64,000 bases of DNA, from NCBI GenBank assembly GCA_015680865.1, contig JADAKE010000014.1, positions 68,739-132,738 on the forward strand. The letters are read 5' to 3'. A program made the position numbers and the translations under genes. Of this stretch, positions 1 through 8,282 are shown piece after piece (the first letter of the stretch is position 1; every line of letters starts with the position of its first letter). The notes beneath the pieces were generated by a model that searched no databases, was not told where the DNA came from, and saw only the letters and a list, made by a program, of their open reading frames with translations. The DNA comes from Enterococcus lacertideformus. Its GTDB lineage: Bacteria > Bacillota > Bacilli > Lactobacillales > Enterococcaceae.

Positions 1-2
1 CT

Positions 3-656
3 GAAACGGGACAAAAGTTCTTAATGATTGATACTGCGGGTATGCGAAAACGTGGTAAGGTATATGAAAATACAGAGAAGTATAGTGTCATGCGTGCAAT
101 GCGTGCGATTGATCGTTCGGATATCGTTTTGATGGTTCTGAATGCAGAAGAAGGAATCCGTGAGCAAGATAAGCGTGTCGCAGGGTATGCCCATGAAGCT
201 GGACGTGGTGTGATTATCGTGGTCAATAAATGGGATCTTGTCAAAAAAGAAACAAACACGATGCGTGATTTTGAGCAGGAAATTCGAGAAGAGTTCCGTT
301 ATTTAGATTATGCCCCAATCATATTTGTTTCAGCTGTAACAAAGCAACGGTTAGAACGTTTACCGGAAATGATTGAAGATGTAAGCATGAACCAAAACTT
401 GCGTGTGTCATCTGCTGTTTTGAATGATATCATTATGGATGCTGTAGCAATCAATCCAACACCAACGGATAAAGGAAAACGATTGAAGATTTTCTATGCT
501 ACACAAGTAGCGGTAAAACCACCGACCTTCGTTGTTTTTGTCAATGAAGAAGAACTGATGCGTTTTTCTTACGAGCGTTTCCTTGAAAATCAAATTCGAA
601 AAGCATTTACTTTTGAAGGAACCTCCATTCGTATCATTCCGAGAAGACGAAAATAG
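3..656 (+). CDS. der: GTPase Der (EngA), C-terminal part, cut by window edge
   Basis: Der is the tandem-GTPase 50S ribosome assembly factor. The frame is open from base 3, so the first GTPase domain and the start lie upstream of the window. What is visible is the second GTPase domain from its G3 motif (DTAGMRKRG), with G4 NKWD and a G5-like SAVT, followed by the KH-like C-terminal domain ending in RRRK, which is typical of the family. All visible motifs are intact. An intrinsic terminator is not obvious in the 240 bases that follow; that stretch holds the leader of the HU gene. Confidence 0.95.
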   Translation, partial: ETGQKFLMIDTAGMRKRGKVYENTEKYSVMRAMRAIDRSDIVLMVLNAEEGIREQDKRVAGYAHEAGRGVIIVVNKWDLVKKETNTMRDFEQEIREEFRYLDYAPIIFVSAVTKQRLERLPEMIEDVSMNQNLRVSSAVLNDIIMDAVAINPTPTDKGKRLKIFYATQVAVKPPTFVVFVNEEELMRFSYERFLENQIRKAFTFEGTSIRIIPRRRK

Positions 657-899
657 GCATTTTACCACATCAGAAGTTTTTTTTCAAAAAAAATCGCTGG
701 TTTTGATTATTCTGGTTTTATGACTAAAAAAAGCAGAGTAAAAATGGTAAAAACCTTGCTATTAAGCGGTTTATATGATATCGTGATAACAGAATATTGA
801 ACTTGATCAATATTTCTTTTAAACTTTTTGGACCACTCAGAAAGTTTTAACTAAACTGATGTTTACATCATATCTCTTGTGGAGGAGGTGAATCTATCC

Positions 900-1175
900 A
901 TGGCAAACAAAGCAGAATTAATCGAAAAAGTTGCTTCAGCTACTGATCTAACTAAAAAAGACGCAACTGCAGCAGTAGATGCTGTATTTTCAACTATCCA
1001 AGATGCTTTAGCTAAAGGCGAAAAAGTTCAATTAATCGGTTTTGGTAACTTTGAAGTTCGCGAACGTGCAGCTCGTAAAGGACGTAATCCACAAACTGGT
1101 GAAGAAATCGAAATTCCAGCTAGCAAAGTACCTGCATTCAAACCAGGTAAAGCATTAAAAGACGCTGTTAAATAA
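900..1175 (+). CDS. hup: DNA-binding protein HU
   Basis: HU is the small nucleoid-associated protein that bends DNA. The 91-residue product starts [10 protein letters not shown] and carries the family signature [18 protein letters not shown] and the DNA-binding arm. An ATG-less upstream extension to 879 is possible but unlikely: a strong ribosome binding site (GGAGGAGGTG, 881-890) is well spaced for the ATG at 900. The gene is monocistronic, with its own terminator directly downstream, and sits after der as in related cocci. Codon use looks that of a highly expressed gene. Confidence 0.97.
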   Translation: MANKAELIEKVASATDLTKKDATAAVDAVFSTIQDALAKGEKVQLIGFGNFEVRERAARKGRNPQTGEEIEIPASKVPAFKPGKALKDAVK

Positions 1176-1185
1176 TACGGTGAAT

Positions 1186-1222
1186 AAAGCACTTGTGGCT
1201 CTGAAGCTACAGGTGCTTTTCT
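1186..1222 (+). terminator. Intrinsic terminator of hup
   Basis: An 11-base stem (AAAGCACTTGT paired with ACAGGTGCTTT, one G-U pair) is followed by T-rich sequence just after the hup stop codon. Confidence 0.85.
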
Positions 1223-1444
1223 TTGTCCATTTTTATGAAACAAAGCAGAAACGTTTTTGACTATTGGCGCAGTGAGGGGCGATTATCTCAATCAATTGTT
1301 TTTATTGAGTAAAGTCCCTTTTACTGCTTTAAATCTACAAATAGACAACCAAATCGTGGAGAATTACTAGAATGTGTAAAGGAATTACCTATCTTTTTTC
1401 GATTTTACTTACTAATGGTAAAATAAAGGAAAGGAGGGATGTCT

Positions 1445-2491
1445 GTGGAAATTGATTATCAAGTACAAGAGGAGAAAGCAAAAATTTATTATGGAGAGAC
1501 TTTAGCAAGTCAGTTGAAGACAATTATGATTGATCAGCCTATATTATTTTTAACAAACCAGCGGTATTATGATTTGTTTGCTGACAAAATCAATCAAAAA
1601 TTTCTTAATCCTAGTGAAATCGATTGGTATATTTGTGCAAATACACAATGTAACCATTTAACCGAACTCAGTAATTTGGTAACTTTTGCGAAACGTTATC
1701 CTGAAAGCCAATCCTTTCTTATTATTGGATTTGGAAATGAAGGAGTTATGGACTTGGCGGGTTTTTTCCAAAAGCATACCTCACTTACAGCAAAGTTGTG
1801 GCTGATTCCTGTATCGATACGGTCAATGGCACGTGCCTTGACGCCACAACGTATGATTTTACAACTACCAAATCAGGTTGTTCTACAAACAGATAATCTT
1901 CCAGAGCGAATCGTATATGATCAAACTATTAGTGAAAAGCAAGGAGAAGGAAAACAAATTGATTTTTTAGTATTGATCTGTTGTGGTATCATTTGTGATT
2001 ACCGTTTTTTACAAAATCTCTATAAAAATTATCCGATGCCACATCAATTAGCGCAACGTCCGCTTACCGGTATGTTAGAGGAAATGATTTCTTTTTATCA
2101 AGATAGTGCTGACAATCTTTCAAATTATGGTAAACTGTTTGAACAGGCTTTTTATTTAACAGAGAATGGTCATTTATTATCAGCTAGTATGAAAAGACTA
2201 TTAGGAATCCTATTTCATCTCTTATGGAACGTAGAAGTATCTGAAATGACCTTCCAATTAAAAAATTTTTTTATTTGGTTGAAACATCTGAATTATCCAA
2301 TTGAGTGGCCTGATCACATATCCAAAATAGATTATCTAGAAAATGTCTTAAATCTGGCAAATAAAAGCAAAAAAATTCTTGTTTTGAAAAAAATCGGTAT
2401 AATAGAGAGATATCAAACACCAAATGAACATGAATTAGTGCAAGTAATGACATCTTATGAAAAGATTATTAGTGAGATTAGAGGGATTTAA
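1445..2491 (+). CDS. Degenerate 3-dehydroquinate synthase-like (AroB-fold) protein
   Basis: The product (about 348 aa) resembles AroB but is divergent. Around residues 95-110 GFGNEGVMDLAGFF matches the AroB nucleotide-binding motif GGGxxGDLAGF, and LWLIPVSIRSMAR lies where AroB has its PTTLLAxxDSS segment, so the conserved catalytic and metal-binding residues of that segment are missing. It is therefore probably not an active dehydroquinate synthase; a regulatory or structural role is inference. A GGAGG (1433-1437) lies only one base before ATG 1439 but seven bases before GTG 1445, which decides the start. It is followed after one base by the TPR gene and then reoY, suggesting a three-gene operon. 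Confidence 0.65.
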   Translation: MEIDYQVQEEKAKIYYGETLASQLKTIMIDQPILFLTNQRYYDLFADKINQKFLNPSEIDWYICANTQCNHLTELSNLVTFAKRYPESQSFLIIGFGNEGVMDLAGFFQKHTSLTAKLWLIPVSIRSMARALTPQRMILQLPNQVVLQTDNLPERIVYDQTISEKQGEGKQIDFLVLICCGIICDYRFLQNLYKNYPMPHQLAQRPLTGMLEEMISFYQDSADNLSNYGKLFEQAFYLTENGHLLSASMKRLLGILFHLLWNVEVSEMTFQLKNFFIWLKHLNYPIEWPDHISKIDYLENVLNLANKSKKILVLKKIGIIERYQTPNEHELVQVMTSYEKIISEIRGI

Positions 2492-2492
2492 A

Positions 2493-3752
2493 ATGAATAC
2501 AAATAGTGAAAAAATGCTGCAAGCATTATCCGAAGAAGATCTAACGCAAGCTCAGTTATATTTGACACAGGCTTTAAAAGAAGATCCCGCAGATGTATTG
2601 GCTGAATTGGGAGAAGAATTGTTAACAATCGGATTTCTAGAAGAAGCAAAACAAATTTACAAGCAGTTGCTAGCGCAGTATCCAGACAACGATGAGTTCT
2701 ATATACCGTTGGCTGAAATTGCGATTGAAGACAATGAAATTGATCAGGCCTTTGAATATTTAGAAAATATTTCTAAAGAAAGTGATTACTACCCACAAGC
2801 GTTATTGGCTGTTGCTGATTTATATCAAGTGATTGGCATCCCAGAAGTGAGTGAAGCCAAATTGAAAGAAGCTGCGACATTATTACCTGATGAACCACTT
2901 ATCCAATTTGCTTTAGCTGAACTTTACTTTTCTGTTGATCGTTTTGCTGAAGCTGCAACGATTTATGAAAAGTTATTGGCTAGCAATATCAAAGAGGTTT
3001 CAGGAATTTCTATGCAAGAACGCTTTGGACAAGCATTGAGTATGCAAGGAGAATTTGAGGCAGCAATCCTACCATTAGAACAGGCGTTGCAAGAAAATCG
3101 GACCGATGATCGTCTCTTCCGATTAGCTTTCACAAATCTTCAATTAAAAGAAAATGAAAAAGCGATCAATTACCTTCAAGAATTGCGCGAAGTCAATCCA
3201 CAATACCAATCACTTTATCTTTATCTAGGACAAGCATTACAGGAAGAAGAGTTGATTGAAGAAGCACAAAAAGTATTAGAAGAAGGCATCAAAGAAAATC
3301 CTTACCAAGTGGAACTTTATCATTTAGCTTCAGAGAATGCTTATCGTATGCGTGAGAAAGAAAAAGCAGAAAAATTCTTATTAGATGCTCTTGCGTTAGG
3401 CGAAAAACAAGACGAAACATTATTAACATTAAGCAACTTGTATTTAGATGAAGAACGTTATGAAGAGGTCATCGCGATCCTTGATCAAATGGAAGACACT
3501 GGAAATCCTTATGTAAAATGGAATATGGCGCATGCGTATAATGAAATGGAAGAATTTTCTTTGGCGGCTGTTCACTATGAACAAGCCTATCATGAATTGG
3601 CACACGAACCGGATTTCTTAAAAGAATATGGCTTTTTCTTACGAGAAGAAGGTCAATCCGCTCAAACGCAAGAATTACTTACACATTATTTAGAACTTGA
3701 GCCTGGAGATTTGGAGGTACTGTCAGTGTTAGATGACCTAGCAGAGAGGTGA
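2493..3752 (+). CDS. Tetratricopeptide repeat protein, YpiA-like
   Basis: A 419-residue soluble protein consisting almost wholly of TPR-type helical pairs: repeated patterns of A..LY......EA...LE can be read from about residue 15 to the end. No signal peptide or membrane segment is visible. TPR proteins act as protein-protein scaffolds. The position directly before a YpiB/ReoY gene matches the ypiA-ypiB pair of Bacillus, so it is called YpiA-like. The ATG at 2493 is preferred over an in-frame upstream ATG (2457) that lies inside the preceding gene. The stop overlaps the ribosome binding site of the next gene, indicating translational coupling. Confidence 0.85.
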   Translation: MNTNSEKMLQALSEEDLTQAQLYLTQALKEDPADVLAELGEELLTIGFLEEAKQIYKQLLAQYPDNDEFYIPLAEIAIEDNEIDQAFEYLENISKESDYYPQALLAVADLYQVIGIPEVSEAKLKEAATLLPDEPLIQFALAELYFSVDRFAEAATIYEKLLASNIKEVSGISMQERFGQALSMQGEFEAAILPLEQALQENRTDDRLFRLAFTNLQLKENEKAINYLQELREVNPQYQSLYLYLGQALQEEELIEEAQKVLEEGIKENPYQVELYHLASENAYRMREKEKAEKFLLDALALGEKQDETLLTLSNLYLDEERYEEVIAILDQMEDTGNPYVKWNMAHAYNEMEEFSLAAVHYEQAYHELAHEPDFLKEYGFFLREEGQSAQTQELLTHYLELEPGDLEVLSVLDDLAER

Positions 3753-3757
3753 ATAAA

Positions 3758-4339
3758 ATGCTAATAGATGTAAAAGAAAAAAAGAATTTCTTAACCTGGA
3801 TGGTCAATCATGTTTCTTTTAGTCGAAGAGAAGTCTTTTGGATTTTGAATTACCTTGCTAATCATGAAGCGATACTAAGCAATGTTCATTTTGTGGAAGG
3901 CGCAAACCAAGCAAATCGTGGATTACAGATTAATGATTTATCTTCTAATGATGAGCCAATGAAATTATTTTTAGAGGGTAAAGAATTTACAGATACAGAT
4001 CAAATTTTTCATGAAATTCGCTTGAATTGGAAAAAGCCTTTATATATAGAATGTTTTTTTGAAAATGCTTGGCAAACGAAAGAATATTTCATTGTATTAG
4101 AAGATAATCCCTTTGCATCTTGGGATGAATCAATTAGTGAAGAAGATACAGAAATGATTGAACTTTATTTCCGTGAAAAAGAGCAAGAAGAGCATCTAAA
4201 ATTTCTTTATGCTCAAATTGATCAAGCGCTTGAAAAAGGAGATAAAGATGCCTTTTTTCAATTGTCAGATGAAGTGAACCGTCTAATATTTAAATACGGT
4301 CAAGAAAAAAGAGGTCAAATAGGTGAGCATCAGAGTTAG
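3758..4339 (+). CDS. reoY: ReoY/YpiB family protein (UPF0302)
   Basis: The 193-residue product belongs to the UPF0302 family: it starts [18 protein letters not shown], has the conserved [17 protein letters not shown] block near residues 20-40, and an acidic/charged C-terminal half. In Listeria and Bacillus the YpiB homologue is ReoY, which with ReoM helps ClpCP degrade MurA and so tunes peptidoglycan synthesis. That function here is by homology. GTG at 3749 is an alternative start, but GAGAGGTG (3744-3751) is a ribosome binding site correctly spaced for ATG 3758. It is the last gene of the AroB-like/TPR/reoY operon. Confidence 0.8.
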   Translation: MLIDVKEKKNFLTWMVNHVSFSRREVFWILNYLANHEAILSNVHFVEGANQANRGLQINDLSSNDEPMKLFLEGKEFTDTDQIFHEIRLNWKKPLYIECFFENAWQTKEYFIVLEDNPFASWDESISEEDTEMIELYFREKEQEEHLKFLYAQIDQALEKGDKDAFFQLSDEVNRLIFKYGQEKRGQIGEHQS

Positions 4340-4366
4340 TATAAGAAGAGTCCAGTTTAAATAAAA

Positions 4367-4412
4367 ACACGTGGTAAAAACAAGTTTTTCTGTTTCTATC
4401 ACGTATTTTTAT
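4367..4412 (+). terminator. Intrinsic terminator after reoY
   Basis: Stem ACGTGGTAAAAAC against GTTTCTATCACGT (G-U pairs tolerated) followed by ATTTTTATTTTT. It lies between the converging reoY and yitT genes and may serve both strands. Confidence 0.8.
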
Positions 4413-4469
4413 TTTTAGAGATTTTACTTCCTTGAATAAAATAAGAAGTATTAGCAAGTTTATAGGAGA

Positions 4470-5345
4470 TCAACGGCTTTTAAATAATTTTGTTTGTGGT
4501 TTAAGATAAGTAAACCCTTCTCCTTCCACTTCATGAACATTGAGAATTGATAGAAAGGCTTTTTCGTCGATCTTATTTACGATTCGTTTCACTTCGTTTA
4601 ATTCACTTGAACTGACAACCATATAAATGATTTTTTTTGAGTGTCCAGAAAATCCACCTTCTCCAGATAAAAAAGTCACACCTCGTGCTAGCTCAGACAT
4701 AAGTAAGGGAGCAATTTCTTTATTTTTGTTGGACACGACTAAGATACCTTTCGCTGAATAACCACCATCTAAAATAGAATCAATGACACGACTAAAGACA
4801 TAAGAAACGATCAAGGTATACATCATCCGTTTTAAGTCAATATAAGAAAGAGAGGCAAAGAGTACGATCACATCTAGCACTAGTAATGAACGTCCCATCG
4901 AAATGCCATAATTTTTTTCTAAAATACGAGCAATGATATCACTGCCTCCTGTGGTCCCTCCCATCCGATAGACCAGCCCACTGCCAATCCCAGCAATTAA
5001 ACCAGCGAGTAATGAAACAATTAATAAATCGTGTTGGAGGTTGATCTGTAAAGGCACGCGTTGCCATATCCACAAAAAAACAGAAAGAGACAGTGTGCCT
5101 AAAATCGTATAGGTAAAGGAGCGCTTACCAAGAATTTTTCCACCCAGTAAAATCAGAGGAATATTGATTATGAGGGTAGAATAAGCAGGATCAATTCCAA
5201 ATAAGGCATGTAAAATCAAAGTGATCCCCGAAACACCACCTTCTGCCAACTGGTTGGCAATATTTAAATAAACAAGACCAAAAGCATAAATACCCGTACC
5301 AACGATAATCAAAGCTATCTCTTTTATTGTTTTTACTGAAAACAT
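4470..5345 (-). CDS. YitT family membrane protein (DUF161/DUF2179)
   Basis: A 291-residue integral membrane protein with about five to six hydrophobic helices in the first 190 residues and a soluble DUF2179 domain at the C-terminus (GVTFLSGEGGFSGHSKKIIYMVV). Family signatures GGVSGI and GTTGGSDIIARIL are present. The molecular function of YitT proteins is not settled. The ATG is preceded by AAGGAGGGA, well spaced. It is transcribed toward reoY. A second, broken YitT copy lies at 47.8-48.4 kb on the same strand. Confidence 0.88.
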   Translation of the reverse strand: MFSVKTIKEIALIIVGTGIYAFGLVYLNIANQLAEGGVSGITLILHALFGIDPAYSTLIINIPLILLGGKILGKRSFTYTILGTLSLSVFLWIWQRVPLQINLQHDLLIVSLLAGLIAGIGSGLVYRMGGTTGGSDIIARILEKNYGISMGRSLLVLDVIVLFASLSYIDLKRMMYTLIVSYVFSRVIDSILDGGYSAKGILVVSNKNKEIAPLLMSELARGVTFLSGEGGFSGHSKKIIYMVVSSSELNEVKRIVNKIDEKAFLSILNVHEVEGEGFTYLKPQTKLFKSR

Positions 5346-5499
5346 GTAATCCCTCCTTATAAAACAGCTATTTTCAAAAAATTCAGTATTTTTATATCAC
5401 GCTATTTAAATGTAGCATGTAATATCCTTTTTCTCAATCGCACTTGTCTAGAATTTATTAGAAATTTTTGGTAAGATAAAAAAGAAAGGTGGAGCAGAG

Positions 5500-5847
5500 A
5501 TGAAGGAACGTTCGTTAAAAAATATGCAAAAAGAAGTAGATGATTATATTCAACAATTTAAAGTAGGCTATTTTTCTCCATTAGCACAAATGGCTCGCTT
5601 AACTGAAGAAGTTGGCGAACTGGCAAGAGAAGTCAATCATACATATGGTGAAAAAAGTAAAAAAGAAACAGAACCTAAAAATACCGTGGCAGAGGAACTA
5701 GGGGATGTTTTATTTGTTACAATGATCATGGCTAATTCTCTAGAAATAGATTTAACAGAAATATTTGAAAAAAATATGGAAAAATTCAATCAAAGAGACC
5801 ATAATCGATTTGAAAGAAAAGAAGCGAAAGAAAATGAAGAGCCATAG
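5500..5847 (+). CDS. MazG-like nucleotide pyrophosphohydrolase
   Basis: The 115-residue protein is a single MazG-type all-alpha NTP pyrophosphatase domain. The metal-binding helices are visible as LTEEVGELAREV (about residues 35-46) and EELGDVLFVTMIMAN (about 65-80). These enzymes hydrolyse non-canonical or excess (d)NTPs to NMP and pyrophosphate. It starts 16 bases after AAAGGTGG and is followed after 18 bases by cca, so the two are probably co-transcribed, as mazG-like and cca genes are in Bacillus relatives. Confidence 0.85.
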   Translation: MKERSLKNMQKEVDDYIQQFKVGYFSPLAQMARLTEEVGELAREVNHTYGEKSKKETEPKNTVAEELGDVLFVTMIMANSLEIDLTEIFEKNMEKFNQRDHNRFERKEAKENEEP

Positions 5848-5865
5848 GATGGAAGAAGGAAAAAA

Positions 5866-7074
5866 ATGAAATTAAAAAAATTACCGCAAGAATATAAAAA
5901 AGCTATCCCAGTATTGAATAAATTAGAAGCTGCAGGGTTTGAAGCTTATTTTGTTGGTGGAAGTGTGAGAGATATTCTTTTAAAACAAGAGATACATGAT
6001 GTAGATATCGCTACTAGTGCATTTCCAGAAGAAATTAAACAGCTTTTTCCAAAAACAGTTGATATTGGGATCGAACATGGAACGGTTCTCGTGTTGGTGG
6101 AAGACGAGCAGTATGAAATCACAACATTTCGTACTGAATCGATGTATCAAGATTATCGGCGGCCTGATCGTGTAGAATTTGTCCGTTTCTTAGAAGAAGA
6201 TCTGAAAAGACGTGATTTTACGATCAACGCCTTTGCTTTAAAAGAAGATGGACAAATTATCGATCTATTTGATGGTTTAGCGGATTTAGAAAATCAGGTG
6301 CTTCGAGCGGTAGGAAACCCACATGAGCGTTTTCATGAAGATGCTTTGCGTATGATGCGTGGGATTCGCTTTGTAAGTCAATTAGGGTTTGATCTAGAAA
6401 AGGAAACGGCCCTTGCTATACAAGAAAACCATCCACTATTAGGAAAAATCTCTGTGGAACGAATCAATGTCGAATTCATTAAAATGTTATTGGGAAAAGA
6501 GCGTTCTGCAGGTTTAAAAACGTTTGTTGAGACTCAATGTTATATTTATTGTCCTGGGTTAAGAGAGTATGGTGAAGCTTTATTGCGTTTTTCAGATATA
6601 TCAAATGAACCACTACGAACGGAGAGTCAAGCTTGGGCTTTATTGATCGATCAATTAGTTCTTCAAGAAAGCCAGATTCAGCCTTTTCTGAAGGAATGGA
6701 AATGCTCGAACCAGATGGTTAAGGAAGTCCAACTCATTGTACGCGTTATAAATCAACGAAAAAGACAACCATGGGATGTGCATGACTTATATCAATTAGG
6801 AAAAAACGCGGCATTGAAAGCAGAAGAATTGATGCTCTATTTTGGCGAAACACCTCAATTAAAAAAAGTAGCAGAAAGTTACGACTGTTTGACCATCAAG
6901 TCATTGCGAGAATTAGCAATTGATGGAAAACAATTACTTGCTGAAAGCGGGAAAAAACCTGGTAAATGGGTCAGTAGAGCATTGCATTTAGCTGAACAAG
7001 GAGTAATTGAAGGAAAAGTAGCAAATGAGTCTGTTGCGTTGCTTTCCTACTTAAAACAAAACAACGCTCTATGA
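5866..7074 (+). CDS. cca: CCA tRNA nucleotidyltransferase
   Basis: Adds the 3'-CCA end to tRNAs. The 402-residue product has the class II nucleotidyltransferase head: FVGGSVRDILL (about residues 30-40), the metal-binding HDVDIAT pair of aspartates, and RRDFTINAFAL, followed by the PolyA_pol RNA-binding domain (RMMRGIRFVSQLGF) and a helical tail. Length matches Gram-positive Cca (about 400 aa). No defect was seen. A stem-loop terminator follows. Confidence 0.95.
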   Translation: MKLKKLPQEYKKAIPVLNKLEAAGFEAYFVGGSVRDILLKQEIHDVDIATSAFPEEIKQLFPKTVDIGIEHGTVLVLVEDEQYEITTFRTESMYQDYRRPDRVEFVRFLEEDLKRRDFTINAFALKEDGQIIDLFDGLADLENQVLRAVGNPHERFHEDALRMMRGIRFVSQLGFDLEKETALAIQENHPLLGKISVERINVEFIKMLLGKERSAGLKTFVETQCYIYCPGLREYGEALLRFSDISNEPLRTESQAWALLIDQLVLQESQIQPFLKEWKCSNQMVKEVQLIVRVINQRKRQPWDVHDLYQLGKNAALKAEELMLYFGETPQLKKVAESYDCLTIKSLRELAIDGKQLLAESGKKPGKWVSRALHLAEQGVIEGKVANESVALLSYLKQNNAL

Positions 7075-7091
7075 TTCATTTTGTTGATAAT

Positions 7092-7139
7092 AGATGCGCT
7101 GCGCTCGGGAATAATCATTCTTTTGCGGTGCGTCTTTTT
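7092..7139 (+). terminator. Intrinsic terminator after cca
   Basis: Stem AGATGCGCTGC against GCGGTGCGTCT with G-U pairs, then TTTTTG. Confidence 0.65.
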
Positions 7140-7231
7140 GATAAAAAAAACTTTTAATGTGACCTTTTTGTAAAGTTTGTGCTAAACTAAAAGAGAATCA
7201 GAATAAATGACGTCAAAAAGGAGATTTTTTT

Positions 7232-7687
7232 ATGAGTAAAGAAATGACAGCGCTAAAATTTTATTTCCGAAACGGCGAAACTTGGACAATCAACCGTCGC
7301 CATATCGGTGATTTGTGGATCAAGCAAATAACAACAAGCTTTGGTCGTATCAATGGTAGTGAATTTATGGAGATTCATCCATGCGCTGGTTTTAAAATTG
7401 AAATTTTCCATGAAGGAGATTCAGTAGCTACTCATGATATCAATTTAGGTGGCTTAGAAATGGGCATGTTTAATCGTGCTTTGAAGTACGAAGACATTGA
7501 ACGCATGGAAATCCTTTATCGTAATGGAACACCAGACCTTGTTTATTTCCCTTACCTTGATAAAGGAACAGAAGGGCTGGATAATCAGTACCAATCAACT
7601 AAAATAAGTGAAAAAACTGGGAATTTATATATCGTAATCAATCCAGAACAACGCGTTGAAGATATTTACGGTGAGTTTTTTGAATAA
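7232..7687 (+). CDS. Conserved hypothetical protein
   Basis: A 151-residue soluble protein (MSKEMTALKFYFRNGETWTI) that I do not recognise. It is rich in aromatic residues and predicted beta strands, with no signal peptide, membrane helix or cysteine cluster. It has a good ribosome binding site (AAAGGAG) and its own promoter-like upstream stretch. It is followed by the long hairpin at 7713-7813, so it is probably monocistronic. Confidence 0.7.
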   Translation: MSKEMTALKFYFRNGETWTINRRHIGDLWIKQITTSFGRINGSEFMEIHPCAGFKIEIFHEGDSVATHDINLGGLEMGMFNRALKYEDIERMEILYRNGTPDLVYFPYLDKGTEGLDNQYQSTKISEKTGNLYIVINPEQRVEDIYGEFFE

Positions 7688-7712
7688 GAAAAACTATATT
7701 TAATACTATGCT

Positions 7713-7813
7713 AAAAAAGGAGCGCTCATTTTGTACCGCCCCCCCCCCCCAAAAGTTAGACCAAAAAATCTAACTTTTGGAGGTCGGTACATTTTTATTC
7801 TAGCTCCTTTTTT
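7713..7813. repeat. Nested long inverted repeat with a 12-C tract
   Basis: Three nested perfect stems: AAAAAAGGAGC (7713-7723) with GCTCCTTTTTT (7803-7813); TGTACCG (7732-7738) with CGGTACA (7785-7791); and CCAAAAGTTAGA (7749-7760) with TCTAACTTTTGG (7769-7780). A run of twelve C (7739-7750) sits between the second and third stem on one arm only. T-runs flank both ends, so it may end transcription in both directions. Confidence 0.8.
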
Positions 7814-7994
7814 AGTTTTTTTTTCAGTACTTGCTATTTTTGATTTTTTGGAATAGAATAAGTTTCTGAAATTTAAGCAAACTTTTCTCCTTTTGAAAGC
7901 AGCCAAAGTTAGTCAAAGTAACTTACACAACTGTCTTTCATCAATCAATGTTTTGTGATAATAGGCGGAGTTTGCACATAGGAGATCTAAGAAA

Positions 7995-8270
7995 ATGAGA
8001 AAGAGTTTTGAAGAGCAAAAGAAACTATTGCATGATCGTTATGGCGCATTCTCAATGGAAGATCGTCGCCAAATCCTTTGTAAGCTACGTAAAAGAAACA
8101 TCCTTATATATCATCAACTTGAACGCTTAAAACATGATCTACTTCGTTTGGAATCAAAACGAGTACAGTGTGAATTAGAAGGTAATATTGTACAAGTAGA
8201 AGTAGTAGAAAATAAAATATTGAAAAAGAAAGAACAATTTCTAAAAGTGCTTGCTCAAAATAAAAAATAA
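7995..8270 (+). CDS. Small charged alpha-helical protein of unknown function
   Basis: A 91-residue protein rich in K, R, E and L, with heptad-like spacing over residues 30-85 (LERLKHDLLRLESKRVQ), so a coiled coil is likely. I do not recognise a family. It has a ribosome binding site (TAGGAG) and lies 12 bases before the antiporter gene, suggesting co-transcription with it. Confidence 0.65.
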   Translation: MRKSFEEQKKLLHDRYGAFSMEDRRQILCKLRKRNILIYHQLERLKHDLLRLESKRVQCELEGNIVQVEVVENKILKKKEQFLKVLAQNKK

Positions 8271-8282
8271 AGGAGATGGACT

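Noticed and set aside
1445..2491. Annotation as functional aroB
   Set aside because: The conserved PTTLLAxxDSSxGGK segment with metal and substrate ligands is missing.
7706..7906. Minus-strand ORF of 66 codons across the long hairpin
   Set aside because: It runs through the inverted repeat and the C12 tract and has no ribosome binding site; the low-complexity product is an artefact.
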